From: Paraescarpia echinospica
Lineage: Eukaryota > Annelida > Polychaeta > Sabellida > Siboglinidae
NCBI GenBank assembly: GCA_020002185.1
Contig: CM034531.1
Coordinates: forward strand, 81,487,360 to 81,551,359
Direction: 5' to 3'
Length of the DNA: 64,000 bases
Positions 9,226 to 20,900 of the stretch are shown one piece after another. The notes below the pieces were generated by a model, which saw only the letters and a list, made by a program, of their open reading frames with translations, was not told the DNA's origin and ran no database searches. The stretch's first letter is position 1; the number at the start of each line of letters is the position of its first letter. Made by a program: the position numbers and the translations under genes.

Positions 9226-12200
9226 TTATAGGCATTTTAGATGATTGGGTGTGGTGAAAGGGAGGTTCATGATCGCTGTTTGAAACGCTATGGGGCTTTC
9301 TAGTTCAGTAATCGGTGGTGGAATCATATTCCATATTCGAACTACTCGGGGGTAGAAAGAGAACACTGCTGCATTGATGCGGCTCCTAGGGGCTACGTAG
9401 TGGCCACGGTTTTTTGACTGTGTTAGTAGACCTGGTGGGGGTATGATGTTAATTATATTATTTAGTATTTTGTAAAATGTCATGGCTTGTTTGATAATGC
9501 GTCGTCGTTCAAGAGTTGACCATCCAAGGGTGGCTATTAGGTCTGCTGCGTTTGTTTGGCGTCTATGATCATTTTTGACAAATCTGGCAGCACAGTGTTG
9601 TACTCTTTCAAGGTGTTTAATTTGGGTGGCAGTGTGTGGGTTCCATATGGGAGAGGCATACTCGAGTTTTGGTCGGATTAGCATGTTATAGACTGTTTCT
9701 TTTACTTCAGGTTTGCATGGTCCGAGGGTTCGTTTGATCATGCCTAGGACTTTTGAAGATTTGGAAGCTATGTCAGTGATATGGTTAGCCCAGGTTAGTT
9801 TAGAGTCTAATTTTATTCCAAGATATGTGTGGCTAGAGGCGGTAGAGAGTGGTATGCCAAAGAGTGAATATGAATGTAGTCTGGGTTTGGTTTTGTTTGT
9901 TATTGGGAGATGCACACATTTAGATATGTTAAATTCCATCTGCCATTTATTAGACCATGTTTGGAGTTTGATCAGGTCAGATTGGAGAGTTTCGTGGTCG
10001 GTTTCGGATGTGATTTTGCGATATATAATGCTATCGTCTGCAAATAGACGTACGGAAGATTGGACATTTTCGGTTATGTCGTTTATGTAGAGTAAAAATA
10101 GGACAGGTCCTAGGACTGAGCCCTGTGGTACACCAGATGTAACATTTGTGCTGTCCGACAGGGGTCCATTGATTGAGACTCTCTGTTTGCGATTGGATAG
10201 AAACGATTTGATCCAGTTTTGTGTGTTTTCAGTTATTCCATAGAAAGCTAATTTGGATAGGAGGCGTTTATGGGGGACTTTGTCGAAGGCTTTGGCGAAA
10301 TCGAGTAGGATGGCATCTATTTGTGTCTTATTGTCCATAGCAGTCATCCAGTCGTGGACTGTCTCGATGAGTTGGGATTCACAAGACAGACCTGACTGGA
10401 ATCCATGTTGGAAGTGGATGACGATGTTGTGTTTGTGTAAGTGTTTCCACATGTTGCTTAGAATGATGTGCTCCATAATTTTGCAGAGGATGCATGTTAA
10501 CGAAATTGGTCTATAATTAGCAGGGTCTGATTTGTGGCTTTTTTGTGTATTGGTGTTACTAGTGCTTGGAGCCAGTCATCTGGGAGTTTGCAAGTGTTGT
10601 ATGACTGCTGGAAAATGTGTGTGATGATGGGGGCAATTTCCACTGCAGTCTCTTTAAGGACTCTCGCTGGGAGTTCGTCGGGGCCTGTAGCTTTATTTTG
10701 GTTTAGGTTTTTCAGTTGCTTAATTACTCCGTCTATCCCGATTTCGAGGGAGGGCATATCAGGATAGATGGATGGAGCTAGTTGGGGGATGGGGTAGATT
10801 TCTTGAGTAAACACGGAACTAAATTGATTGTTAAGTGTATTTGCTTTGTCATAATCGTTAATGATTGGTTGGTCGTTTGCTTGCAGTGTAGGAATCCCAA
10901 TGTATTCTCGTTTGTTTGCTTTAATGAATGACCAGAATTGTTTTGGGTTTGTTTTTAGGCTGTCTCCAATGTGATTGTTTAGATAGTCTGAGTAGGATTT
11001 GGTTGCAGCTTTAGTGGCTTGTTTTCGGAGTTGCCTAAACCTTTCCCAGTCACTATTACGTCCAGTTTTTTTTTTTTTTTTTGTGGCTTTTGTTACGTTT
11101 TCTTTGCATTCTTATTATTTCACGTGTTATCCAGGGGAGGTGGGTTTTTGCTTTGGTGTTGCGGCTGGGAATATTATTGTTGACTAATGAAGTAAGATTA
11201 TTCCGGAAAAAGTTCCAATTTGTGTTGACGTGTGTTGTATTTGGGTTCGTGTCAAAGTATGTTGTTGTTAGTTGTTTTATGTCATCTTTAAGCTTATTCC
11301 AGTTTGCAGATTTATATAGGAACACTTTGTGTGGTGGTTTACTGTTACGGATTGGATTTAGGTTTACGTTAAAGGTCACAGCTTCATGATCACTCATGCC
11401 GGGAGTGGTGTGAGTGTTAGTAATTATCGATGGATTAGAAGTGAGTTTGAGGTCAAGGATATTGCCGGAATCACCTCGTGTGGGATCGTTGACCATGTTT
11501 TGTAATCCAAATTCTCTAATTATTTCTAGCAGTTTGTTATGCTTGCTGGCAGTTCTGTTATCAGTGGTTTGCTGCTTGCCCCAGTTAATATCAGGAAGGT
11601 TGAAGTCACTTGCTATAACTACATTAGGAGAAGTTTTTTGTGATCTGTACAGTTTTGTTAGGGAGAGCTTCAAGGGATTTAAGGTGGTCACTGGGAGGTC
11701 GGTAGTAGGATGCAAAGTATATGGATTTGTTTCGTGTGAAATGGATTTTTGTCCATACTATTTCACAGCTTGAGTTTAGTTTTGTAAGTGGTTCTGCTAC
11801 AATGTCATCGCGGAAGGCTATGAGAACTCCACCACCATGGGTGTTTCTGTCCTTTCGGATGGCGCTATAGTTAGGTGGTAGGAAAGAATAGGTAGGGTAG
11901 TTTACGTCTATTTTGGTTTCGACTAGGAATATGATGTCAGGATTATTTGACTGAATAGTTGTTTTTAGTTGGGTTGTCTTTGCAATGCTTTTGACACTGT
12001 TGGTATTGATTAGAATTCCGCTAAGTGTGTTACGTTTGGTTTTCTTACGACGTTCAGGGGTTGATGTATTTTGAGGGTTTGGTCCAAAGGTTGGATCCCA
12101 GGTTTGGGATGTACGACTCGAGTTTGTTTGAGAGATCTGTGTGTGGGGGTCAATGTTTTGGTTATTTTTGTCTGTGTCACTAAGGCTGTTATATCGGTTG

Positions 12201-12724
12201 TGAGAACATTCCAATAAGTGGTCTTGGATGAAGGAATGACTGTAGTTAGGATGGTCGCATTTCATGCAGTGCCAGGAACAGGAACTGTTACAGAGGAGAT
12301 TATATTGATCTGGACTTATGTCACAACATTTAATGTGTACCCATTGGTTGCACCGGTCGCAGCAGACTGCTCGGTGATTTGAAGCAACAGGCTTTTTACA
12401 AAATCCACAGGGGTGTCTGACTGGGCCGGGGTTTGTTTGGATGTCCCCACAGAGGATTAGTAGGACAAGATAACATGTTTTGTGTCCTGATGTAGGAATT
12501 GCATAAGCCAGTTTGGTGTGGTACTTGTTACGGGAGTCTCTGGTTAAAGCTAGTGCCAGTCTAATACTTGTGTCAGTCCAGCAAAACCTGTCATATGTTA
12601 GCAGACCATTTGGATCGTCCGTAAATTGGGTATAGTCCAGGTGTATCGGGAATTTGGGTATGAATGCAATAATAATACTAATCAGAACTACCACTGGTGT
12701 GCCCATTTTGGGTGGCACCATCAT
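9226..12724 (-). pseudogene. LINE-4 ORF2 (signal-like N-terminus, 2A-like, PHD, EEP, RT), frameshifted
   Basis: The N-terminal frame (11,624-12,724) starts MMVPPKMGTPVVVLISIIIA, a signal-peptide-like stretch. It then shows GDIQTNPGP, the PHD finger (CGFCKK, CCDRCNQWVHIKC, WHCMKC) and the first half of the EEP (FLVETKID, HGGGVLIAF). The EEP second half (11,056-11,715) has VIASDFNLPDINWG (SDFN in place of GDFN) and GMSDHEAVTF. The RT pieces are at 10,497-10,814 (NKATGPDELPARVLKE) and 9,226-10,476 (LLDFAKAFDKVPH, GVPQGSVLGPVLFLLYINDI, RLFADDSIIY), followed by the C-terminal region to LPFTTPNHLKCL. The three breaks are single-base type; one sits in a 16-18 base homopolymer that may vary or be misassembled. 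Confidence 0.85.
12422..12445 (-). other. 2A-like motif with Glu to Gln change (DIQTNPGP)
   Basis: Codons spell G-D-I-Q-T-N-P-G-P after the hydrophobic run CYLVLLILC and just before the PHD finger. This is the same position as the canonical motif in LINE-3. The Glu of the DxExNPGP consensus is Gln, so reduced or lost skipping is expected; this needs an assay. Confidence 0.6.
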
Positions 12725-13080
12725 AAGAACAGCTATTGCACAAGCTGCTTTGCTTGTACAGTTATGTTAATGCAGTAAAACAAAAGCAAAAACAAGAGAT
12801 TATATTCCACTATAGATGTTGGTATTGTTTTTATGATTAAGTTATATATCACAGCTAATATAAAATCACAGTAGTTAGATCACAGTACATGTAAAAGACA
12901 GTAATAAAATGTAAAAATGTATTGTATATTGTGTTTCCTGTTGGTTTCTTGTGTGTTGCTGACAGCGTACAATCCGGATTTGTAACAGTATAATACGTAA
13001 GCTTTGTGTGAATGGACTGATTTCGGTTGTTTTAGGGGCGATTCGGTTTTGGCGCGCTTTGTGTAAGTTGTTTACAGATT

Positions 13081-13092
13081 CGCCATCTTGTT
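13081..13092 (-). promoter_or_regulatory. Possible YY1-type site (ACAAGATGGCG) near LINE-4 5' end
   Basis: The minus strand reads AACAAGATGGCGAA about 360 bases upstream of the LINE-4 ORF2 start. This matches the AAGATGGCG core of YY1 sites, such as the one used at the 5' end of mammalian L1. It is a short match and the true element start is not known. Confidence 0.3.
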
Positions 13093-13162
13093 TCGAACTG
13101 GTTGTTATGGAAGCTAAGGCTAAACCTTTGTCAAATCGTGTCTTAGCGTGATTTGATCGCAT

Positions 13163-13924
13163 ATATCACCATGGGATTATATTCTGGTATATCTAAAGTA
13201 GTACCTCACACAGTTAACAGTAACAAAAACGTTTCGAAATCGTGAAAATAATCGATAACAGCGGAGCGGAGCGGAAAATTCAATGGGCACTGCATCGTGA
13301 ATCCACCTGCTATTATGAAGGCTCAGATCAAAATTCTTGAATGAGTTATGTGTGCATTCTGCCGATATTTGAAGTATTGTTGGAGCACGAACACAGCGCT
13401 GGTCAGGTCCAACCTCACTCTCATTCTTACGTTCGTTGTGTAATGGCCGAAACTAGGTTCATCCTACTTGACCCGAAGTTCTAAAGCTATGTTTCAACCC
13501 GAGGTAGTACCCGAGAATATTCCTTTATACAGCGAACTTCTATTTCTGGACATGCGCGTTAAGGGTCGGAACTGCATTATTTAACAACTGCAGCATTTTA
13601 TACTACAACATTATAGTTTATATGTGCCGACAGGTGATGCCATCTTGTGGCGGTAACATTCAACTCGTGTATATTCTGCCAGACTCCCTTCACCATTGTA
13701 ACTTGGTATCAACCATGTAAAACGTAATAAATAAACCGCTGGGCATGCTGGAAATATTACCAAAACCACCCCACTTCCTACAAACTCTCGTTCTTATGAC
13801 GAGATTCTTATTACTACACAACTGTCAGTCAGTCGTTTGGGGGGGCGGGGTTTCTGTATCGTTGATGGTGACTATTTCAACACACAAGTCATCGACCGCA
13901 ATGTTTTGTTATATGTAGATACAT
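13163..13924. other. Intergenic stretch, nothing recognised
   Basis: No convincing coding potential, RNA gene or repeat was seen between the presumed LINE-4 5' end and the 3' end of the spliced gene. A G-run (GGGGGGGCGGGG, near 13,840-13,851) is the only oddity. Confidence 0.4.
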
Positions 13925-13930
13925 TTTATT
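13925..13930 (-). terminator. Candidate poly(A) signal of the cysteine-rich gene
   Basis: AATAAA on the minus strand (TTTATT on plus) is the first such signal after the stop codon at 14,880, giving a 3' UTR of about 0.95 kb. It is placed by motif alone; a closer variant signal is possible. Confidence 0.4.
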
Positions 13931-14879
13931 GTCATTGTATCAAAGATACATCAGACGGGCACGAAATACAGGTATAAATGGCGTGTCCACAACAACAACA
14001 ACAAAACAGATCAGATCAGGCACATGTATCCCTGCATCCATTTTAACTAAACTAAATGATCTACGTCTTAGACTTTCCGTGCGTACTCCGTGCGCTGTGT
14101 TAGATTGACATCGAAAGTATGCACGAGACAAACTAATATTCCAAATATATTCCGTAAAAAAATTACGATATATAGTTATATTAAACATGAAAGAAATGGT
14201 GCCCAAGTGTCCTGTAAGAAAATCGTTATTTAGCACGGTTACATATTAGATATTTCACAAGAGTGTAATACCTACAAAAACGTGGTTTATCCAAACTGTC
14301 GTAAACGACGTAAAAATATGACTTCTAGCTATATTAATACAACAGATATGACATGAGTATAAAAGTGCAAAATCCCTGGTGGAAATTAAATATGTTTAGC
14401 CGACGATGTTATACAGTTCATGGAATTAGGATGCTAAGACGCCACATTGGAGGCTGTGTGAAAGTCGAGGACGCTTCATACTAGCAACCACCGTTACGCA
14501 GTTGGCATGGCGCGTCGAGGTAAGATTACCAGTGTTATATTGCAGTTGATGACAGTGCCGTTTGGAGCACGCACCCATTGTGTACTGTTTACATGAGATT
14601 CGAAGTTCCATCACCGATTTCCTATCTGGAACGCCTTTCTGACAAGCTTTCAGTACCGCAAACACATGCCATAATATATAACAATATGAGTATTGAAACA
14701 GTGCTATGAGTTCCGAGCTTTGTAAAGACTGCACAATTGAACAAGCATAACATGGTAATCTATGGACGCGTTTGGTACATGCTAAACCGGTTCCGGGGTG
14801 CGATTCTCGGCTTCCTTTGACTTCACTCGGTGGTGTTCGGCTTTCTTGGGTTGTTGTCGGTAGAAGAAATGTCGTCTGC

Positions 14880-14956
14880 CTAGTGCAGCAAGGCGACGAA
14901 CGCCACGAGCACGAGACCAAGCGACGCCACCGCGTTCGTTCGGAGACTGTCCGCGC
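14880..14956 (-). CDS. Exon 8 coding part (GPI-anchor signal, stop)
   Basis: Acceptor GGTTTCAG. It encodes (G)ADSLRTNAVASLGLVLVAF and VALLH, then TAG at 14,880-14,882. A hydrophobic tail reaching the stop codon, preceded by small residues (SGGADS), is the pattern of GPI-anchored proteins. It has no cytoplasmic tail, which argues against a transmembrane protein. Confidence 0.82.
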
Positions 14957-17900
14957 CTGAAACCACCGTAGGATATTTGTATGAACATATGCAAAGGCGT
15001 CAATAATAAGAACAATTTAATGTAAAATAAGTAATATTGATATAATTCACATCTGGTCTGCCAAGTAAAATTGATCTGACAAATAAAACATGTATTTGAA
15101 TAATTTTAATGGATTTGGGGATATATCGGCGAAGGGTAAGTATCAGTCCAGTGAATTTGGAGAATGATGCCGAAAACAGTCGTGGCGACAAGACCCATTC
15201 GAGACGTCACATTAACATTAAGGACCTGAAGCAAATGTTTACGATGGTCTGAGTAAGTATCTGTAATAAATGTGTACGGATGTATGGGTAATGCTGGGCG
15301 TACACTGCTAAACTTTTGTTGCGAGTCATCTGTTTGATCAACAAGCAAAGACGACGTCTCGTCTGACACCATCGTACATTACGCAACGTTTGCTATTGCT
15401 ATTCAGTTTTCGAATGACGAATCGGTTCAACAACTGTTGTACCGGTCTAATGAACAAGCCACCCGCATTTTGTTGAGTTGTGGGCCTTCGTACATTGCAC
15501 GACTGATTTGCTATTAGTTTATCAAAGAGACGACTCTCAACACATGTTGAGCAGTGTACGCCCAGCATTAAGGATCGTTCACCCTTGTCGACGTCTACCT
15601 GTTCACAGCACACGAAAGGGGGAGGTTGGTCAAGCTCCGCGTACTAATTATAACAATGATGGTCGCATATGAATCGCATAATCACAAACCTACTTATTGT
15701 AAATAAAATGTTGGCAAACATTATTATGATGGTTTCTATTTTATATAACATTTGCATGTACCGTGCCATAGCACTGTTATGGGTTTCAATCTGGACAATT
15801 ATCAACATGTTGAAGTACTAATTCAAGGAAGGGAGGGAGCAATAAGAATCAGTACGCTCTTTACGAACTGCTCATTGTCATCAAGTCATTGACAAGACGA
15901 CCAGTGCGTTGCGACGTCACTCACCTCCAGAGAGACACTTGGTGTTGTTGCTGTACTCGTTCGCCCACTCAAAGCACGTTCTGCAGAAGAGGTAGTTGCC
16001 GCACACGTTGGCCGCGTCCTCACTGTACCTTCGGCTGTAGTCGGCGATACACCCGGCAGACTCCGCAAGGTTAAGTTTCGCTGCAAAACGTAAAACGTTA
16101 TTGCAATTTCCACAGCAGCTCTTTAGGCATACAACCTATTTCAGAACGTGCTCACTTCATTCAACAACATGTATGCGGTCGTAAGGGGAACAATGGGAGT
16201 ATGCTGTCTAAGGGGAACAATGGGAGTATGCTGTCGTAAGGGGAACAGTGAGAGTATTCGGTCGTAAGGGGAACAGTCAGAGTATTCGGTCGTAAGGGGA
16301 ACAGTGAGAGTATGCGATCGTAAGGGGTACAGCGGTTGTATGTGGTCGTAAGGGGTACAGCGGTTGTATGTGGTTGTAAGGGGATCAGTGGGAGTATGTG
16401 GTCTAAGGGGAATAGCAGGAGAATGTGGTTGTAAGGGGAACAGTGGGAGTATGCTCTCGTAAGGGGAACAGAGGGTGTATGTGGTCGTAAGGGGAACAGT
16501 GAGAGTATGTGGTTGAAAGGGGAACAGTGGGTGTATGTGGTCGTAAGGGGAACAGCGAGAGTATGTGGTTGAAAGGGGAATAGTGGGAATATGTGGTTGT
16601 ATGGGGAACAGCGAGAGTATGTGGTTGTAAGGGGAACAGTGGGAGTATGTGGTCGTAAGGGGAACAGCGGTTGTATGTGGTTGTAAGGTGATCGGTGGGA
16701 GTATGTGGTCTAAGGGGAATAGCAGGAGTATGTGGTTGTAATGGGGAACAGTGGGTGTATGTGATCGTAAGGGGAACAGTGGGAGTATGTGGTCGTAAGG
16801 GGAACTGTGGGTGTATGTTGTCGTAAGGGGAACAGTGGGTGTATGTGGTCGTAAGGGGAACAGTGGGTGTATGTGGTCGTAAGGGGAACAGTGGGTGAAT
16901 GTTGTCATAAGGGGAACAATGAGAGTATGTGGTCGTAAGGGGAACAATGAGAGTATGTGGTCGTAAGGGGAACAGTGGGTGTATGTTGTTGTAAGGGGAA
17001 CAGTGGGAGTATGCTCTCATAAGGGGAACAGTGGGTGTATGTGGTCGTAAGGGGAACAGTGGGTGTATGTGGTCGTAAGAGGAACAGTGGGTGTATGTGG
17101 TCGTAAGGGGAACAGTGGGTGTATGTGGTCGTAAGGGGAACAGTGGGTGTATGTTGTTGTAAGGGGAACAGTGGGTGTATGTTGTCATAAGGGGTACAAT
17201 GAGAGTATGTGGTCGTAAGGGGAATAGCAGGAGTATGTGGTTGTAAGGGGAACAGTGGGAGTATGCTCTCATAAGGGGAGCAGTGGGTGTATGTGGTCGT
17301 AAGGGGAACAGTGGGTGTATGTGGTCGTAAGGGGAACAGTGGGAGTATGCTCTCGTAAGGGGAACAGTGGGTGTATGTGGTCGTAAGAGGAACATTGGGT
17401 GTATGTGGTCGTAAGGGGAACAGTGGGTGTATGTGGTCGTAAGGGGAACAGTGGGTGTATGTGGTCGTAAGGGGAACAGTGGGTGTATGTGGTCGTAAGG
17501 GGAACAGTGGGTGTATGTTGTCGTAAGGGGAACAGTGGGTGTATGTTGTCGTAAGGGGAACATTGTGTGTATGTTGTCGTAAGGGGAACAGTGGGTGTGT
17601 GTGGTCGTAAGGGGAACAGTGGGAGTATGTGGTCGTAAGGGGAACAGTTGGTGTATGTGGTCGTAAGGGGAACAGTGGGTGTATGTTGTCGTAAGGGGAA
17701 CAGTGGGTGTGTGTGGTCGTAAGGGGAACAGTGGGAGTATGTGGTCGTAAGGGGAACAGTGGGTGTATGTGGTCGTAAGGGGAACAGTGGGTGTATGTGG
17801 TCGTAAGGGGAACAGTGGGTGTATGTGGTCGTAAGGGGAACAGTGGGTGTATGTGGTCGTAAGGGGAACAGTGGGTGTATGTTGTCGTAAGGGGAACAGT

Positions 17901-20900
17901 GGGTGTATGTTGTCGTAAGGGGAACAGTGGGTGTGTGTGGTCGTAAGGGGAACAGTGGGAGTATGTGGTCGTAAGGGGAACAGTGGGTGTATGTGGTCGT
18001 AAGGGGAACAGTGGGTGTATGTTGTCGTAAGGGGAACAGTGGGAGTATGTTGTCGAAAGGGGAACAGTGGGTGTATGTGGTCGTAAGAGGAACAGTGGGT
18101 GTATGTTGTCGTAAGGGGAACAGTGGGTGTATGTGGTCGTAAAGGGAACAGTGAGAGTATGTGGTCATAAGGGGAACAGTGGGTGTATGTGGTCGTAAGG
18201 GGAACAGTGGGTGTATGTGGTCGTAAAGGGAACAGTGAGAGTATGTGGTCGTAAGGGGAACAATGGGAGTATGCTCTCGTAAGGGGAACAGTGGGTGTAT
18301 GTGGTCGTAAGAGGAACAGTGGGTGTATGTGGTCGTAAGTGGAACAGTGGGAGTATGTTGTCGTAAGGGGAACAGTGGGAGTATTCGGTCGTAAGGGGAA
18401 CAGCGGGTGTTTGTGATTGTAAGGGGAAAAGTGGGAGTATGTGGTCGTAAGGGGAACAATGAGAGTATTCGGTCGTAAGGGGACCAGCATCGAGCACATT
18501 ACAAGTTACAGTTAACTAACCCACGTGTGTATCTCATGTTAGCAATTCATTTGTATCATCCATAGTAAACAGCACTAAAATACTAATGTAGTCGTTCTGA
18601 TATGATACAAGGATTGCTGACGTAGATACGTCGCCGAAAACCTTTTTGCGTCCCTGTTTCAAAAAATTGCGCCATGTTATGGCCTTCGACGAGACTCTTA
18701 CCTTCCTTGTCGACACATCTCTTCACCTCCGTCTCGATGCCGTCCTCTCGGATGAGGAACGTATGTTCTTTGGTCGCATCGCTGCAGGCGCACTTCTCTT
18801 CGATACAACTCAAGTGTGACTCGCAATGCTTCTGCTCAGACGGCTTGGCCGCTCCGTAGTCACACGTCTCCCCGATCTTGTCTTTCAACAGATCACATTT
18901 ATGACGTCACACCAATGCCAACTACCACAGCAGACACGGTAGTCTGTTGTCTGGACAGACTCGGGGAATAACTGAAGGGTCCATCACGTGATTAATTTCC
19001 TAGCAGCCAAGTCCGTTAAGTTATAGTTTGTTGCAATTATAGTCCCACTTTCTTTGGAACAAAACGTAGAGAAACTTGGTATAAGCAACAAATGTGTGCG
19101 TGAAAGATTGATCTGGCAGATGTCATGCCAACCTAGTAATGTAATGTGTGCGGGAAAGATTGATCTGACAGACGTCATGCCAACCTAGTAATGTAATGTG
19201 TGCGGGAAAGATTGATCTGGCAGATGTCATGCCGATCTAGTAATGTAATGTGTGCGGGAAAGATTGATCTGACAGATGTCACGTCGACCTAGTAATGTAA
19301 TGTGTGCGGGATAGATTGATCTGACAGATGTCATGCTGACCTAGTAATGTAATGTGTGCGGGAAAGATTGATCTGACAGATGTCACGTCGACCTAGTAAT
19401 GTAATGTGTGCGGGATAGATTGATCTGACAGATGTCATGCTGACCTAGTAATGTAATGTGTGCGGGAAAGATTGATCTGACAGATGTCACGTCGACCTAG
19501 TAATGTAATGTGTGCGGGATAGATTGATCTGACAGATGTCATGCTGACCTAGTAATGTAATGTGTGCGGGAAAGATTGATCTGACAGATGTCACGCCGAC
19601 CTAGTAATGTAATGTCTGCGGGAAAAAATACTCTGGCAGTTGTCATGCCGACCTAGTAATGTTATGCACATAACAGTTATGTAAATAGTGTTGGTAAGAC
19701 ACAGCTTGACGGATGTTACGCGCTTAATTAGATTGGGACATCAGTTTATGTATACATGCTGTACGGCGTTGTTTGTCTACGTCATAACCGTAATTATGCG
19801 CGATACCACCATATATGACATGTGCATGACATGTGCTAATTCAATCATTCCAGTGTGCAGTTCTCGCTTAGGCAACTTTGCCCTGTGCTGCTTTGATGCA
19901 AAGTAAACAATTTGGAGCCAGATCTTCAATAAAATATACTCAGAATGTTCGACAGCTGCCCATATTCGGCATCAATACGTCACATGAAGGATAATTCAGA
20001 GCGTGTTCCTACTAATTTAATGAACATTCATTTGTCTTAATGGTACCAATACTTTAAACAGCATCATTAGTCTGCAGGATTGATTTATAATTCAATAACT
20101 GACACCCAAAGTGGTTGGTTAGTCAGATTGTAGGCGAAGATGACCGCCGTCTTGATAGTGCGAACACTCATGATCGCGTGCAATAAACAAATATCCCCCC
20201 TACATATCGAATGTAGACTTACAATTTTCGCAGTGGTCGCCATTGCGTTTCATGCCGTAATTGCAAAGACACCGACTGGAATCGCCGTCACATCGCAGAC
20301 CTTTACCTGTGAATAGAAAGACAACATCGTGTCAGACGAACCCTTCAATCAAATGGCATTTGATAACATTTTGTATAGCGTAAATTCGTGATCGCCGTGT
20401 TAAGACATTGCAGATATTAACACCTAACACAAGTGTACAAGCTATCTTACGACTAGACAAGGACACCTTTGACAGATCAAGTGGCAGACACCAGATCAAA
20501 CGGCCCACTCTCGCCAGGTTTGCGTACATATATAGTGTGGTAGCCCAGTCTAAACTATTTTACTAGTCTAATTACACTGCAAATTTCAACACGTCTAAAT
20601 ATTAAGATTTCGACCCATTAAGAAAATATTTTTTTGAGCTCGGTGCGTAATTGTGGTTCATATGTTTCGGTGAAAAAAATCGAATAATGAAGTTTGCATT
20701 TCAGTCAACACCAACACAGACTGAGAGGTACTTTGAATATGTTTCAGAAAGGATCCAGCGACTAACCCTTTACGGTTGTTAGCAGCATGCATTCGCAACC
20801 TTATTCAACGTATGGCGTAGATCGAAAACTAAGACTTAGTGAAGCATAAGATTACATATTTGTGTAACATTCATGCAATCTTAGCCGACTGTTGACTACA

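Larger units (their letters stand above)
1..9994. repeat. Left copy of a large duplicated block (>=9.99 kb)
   Basis: The first base of the window corresponds to 53,986. The match continues to the end of the window (9,994 pairs with 64,000). The offset is 53,985 up to about 5.9 kb, 53,984 after a one-base T-run difference near 5,913, and 54,006 after a 22-base gap near 7,788. The block holds RTE, LINE-2, LINE-3 and part of LINE-4, so it copies a whole nested cluster rather than one transposon. The left edge lies outside the window and the right edge lies beyond 9,994, so neither end of the duplication can be placed. Confidence 0.97.
9215..13162 (-). mobile_element. LINE-4: CR1-like element with Q-variant 2A-like motif, PHD, EEP, RT
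   Basis: This minus-strand LINE is about 3.9 kb including a presumed 5' leader (12,725 to about 13,160). ORF2 runs from 12,724 to 9,226 with only a few frameshifts: near 11,700, in the A-run at 11,067-11,083, and near 10,530. It is therefore the least decayed of the three minus-strand LINEs of this cluster. It is a paralogue of LINE-3 with the same domain order. No ORF1 was found upstream. The 5' boundary is uncertain. Confidence 0.8.

Noticed and set aside
12875..13162. 95-codon minus frame as an ORF1 of LINE-4
   Set aside because: No coiled coil, zinc finger or RRM-like motif was seen; it reads as leader sequence.
14426..14920. 164-codon minus frame
   Set aside because: It overlaps exon 8 in another frame and runs into the 3' UTR; it has no domain features, and the spliced frame explains the region.
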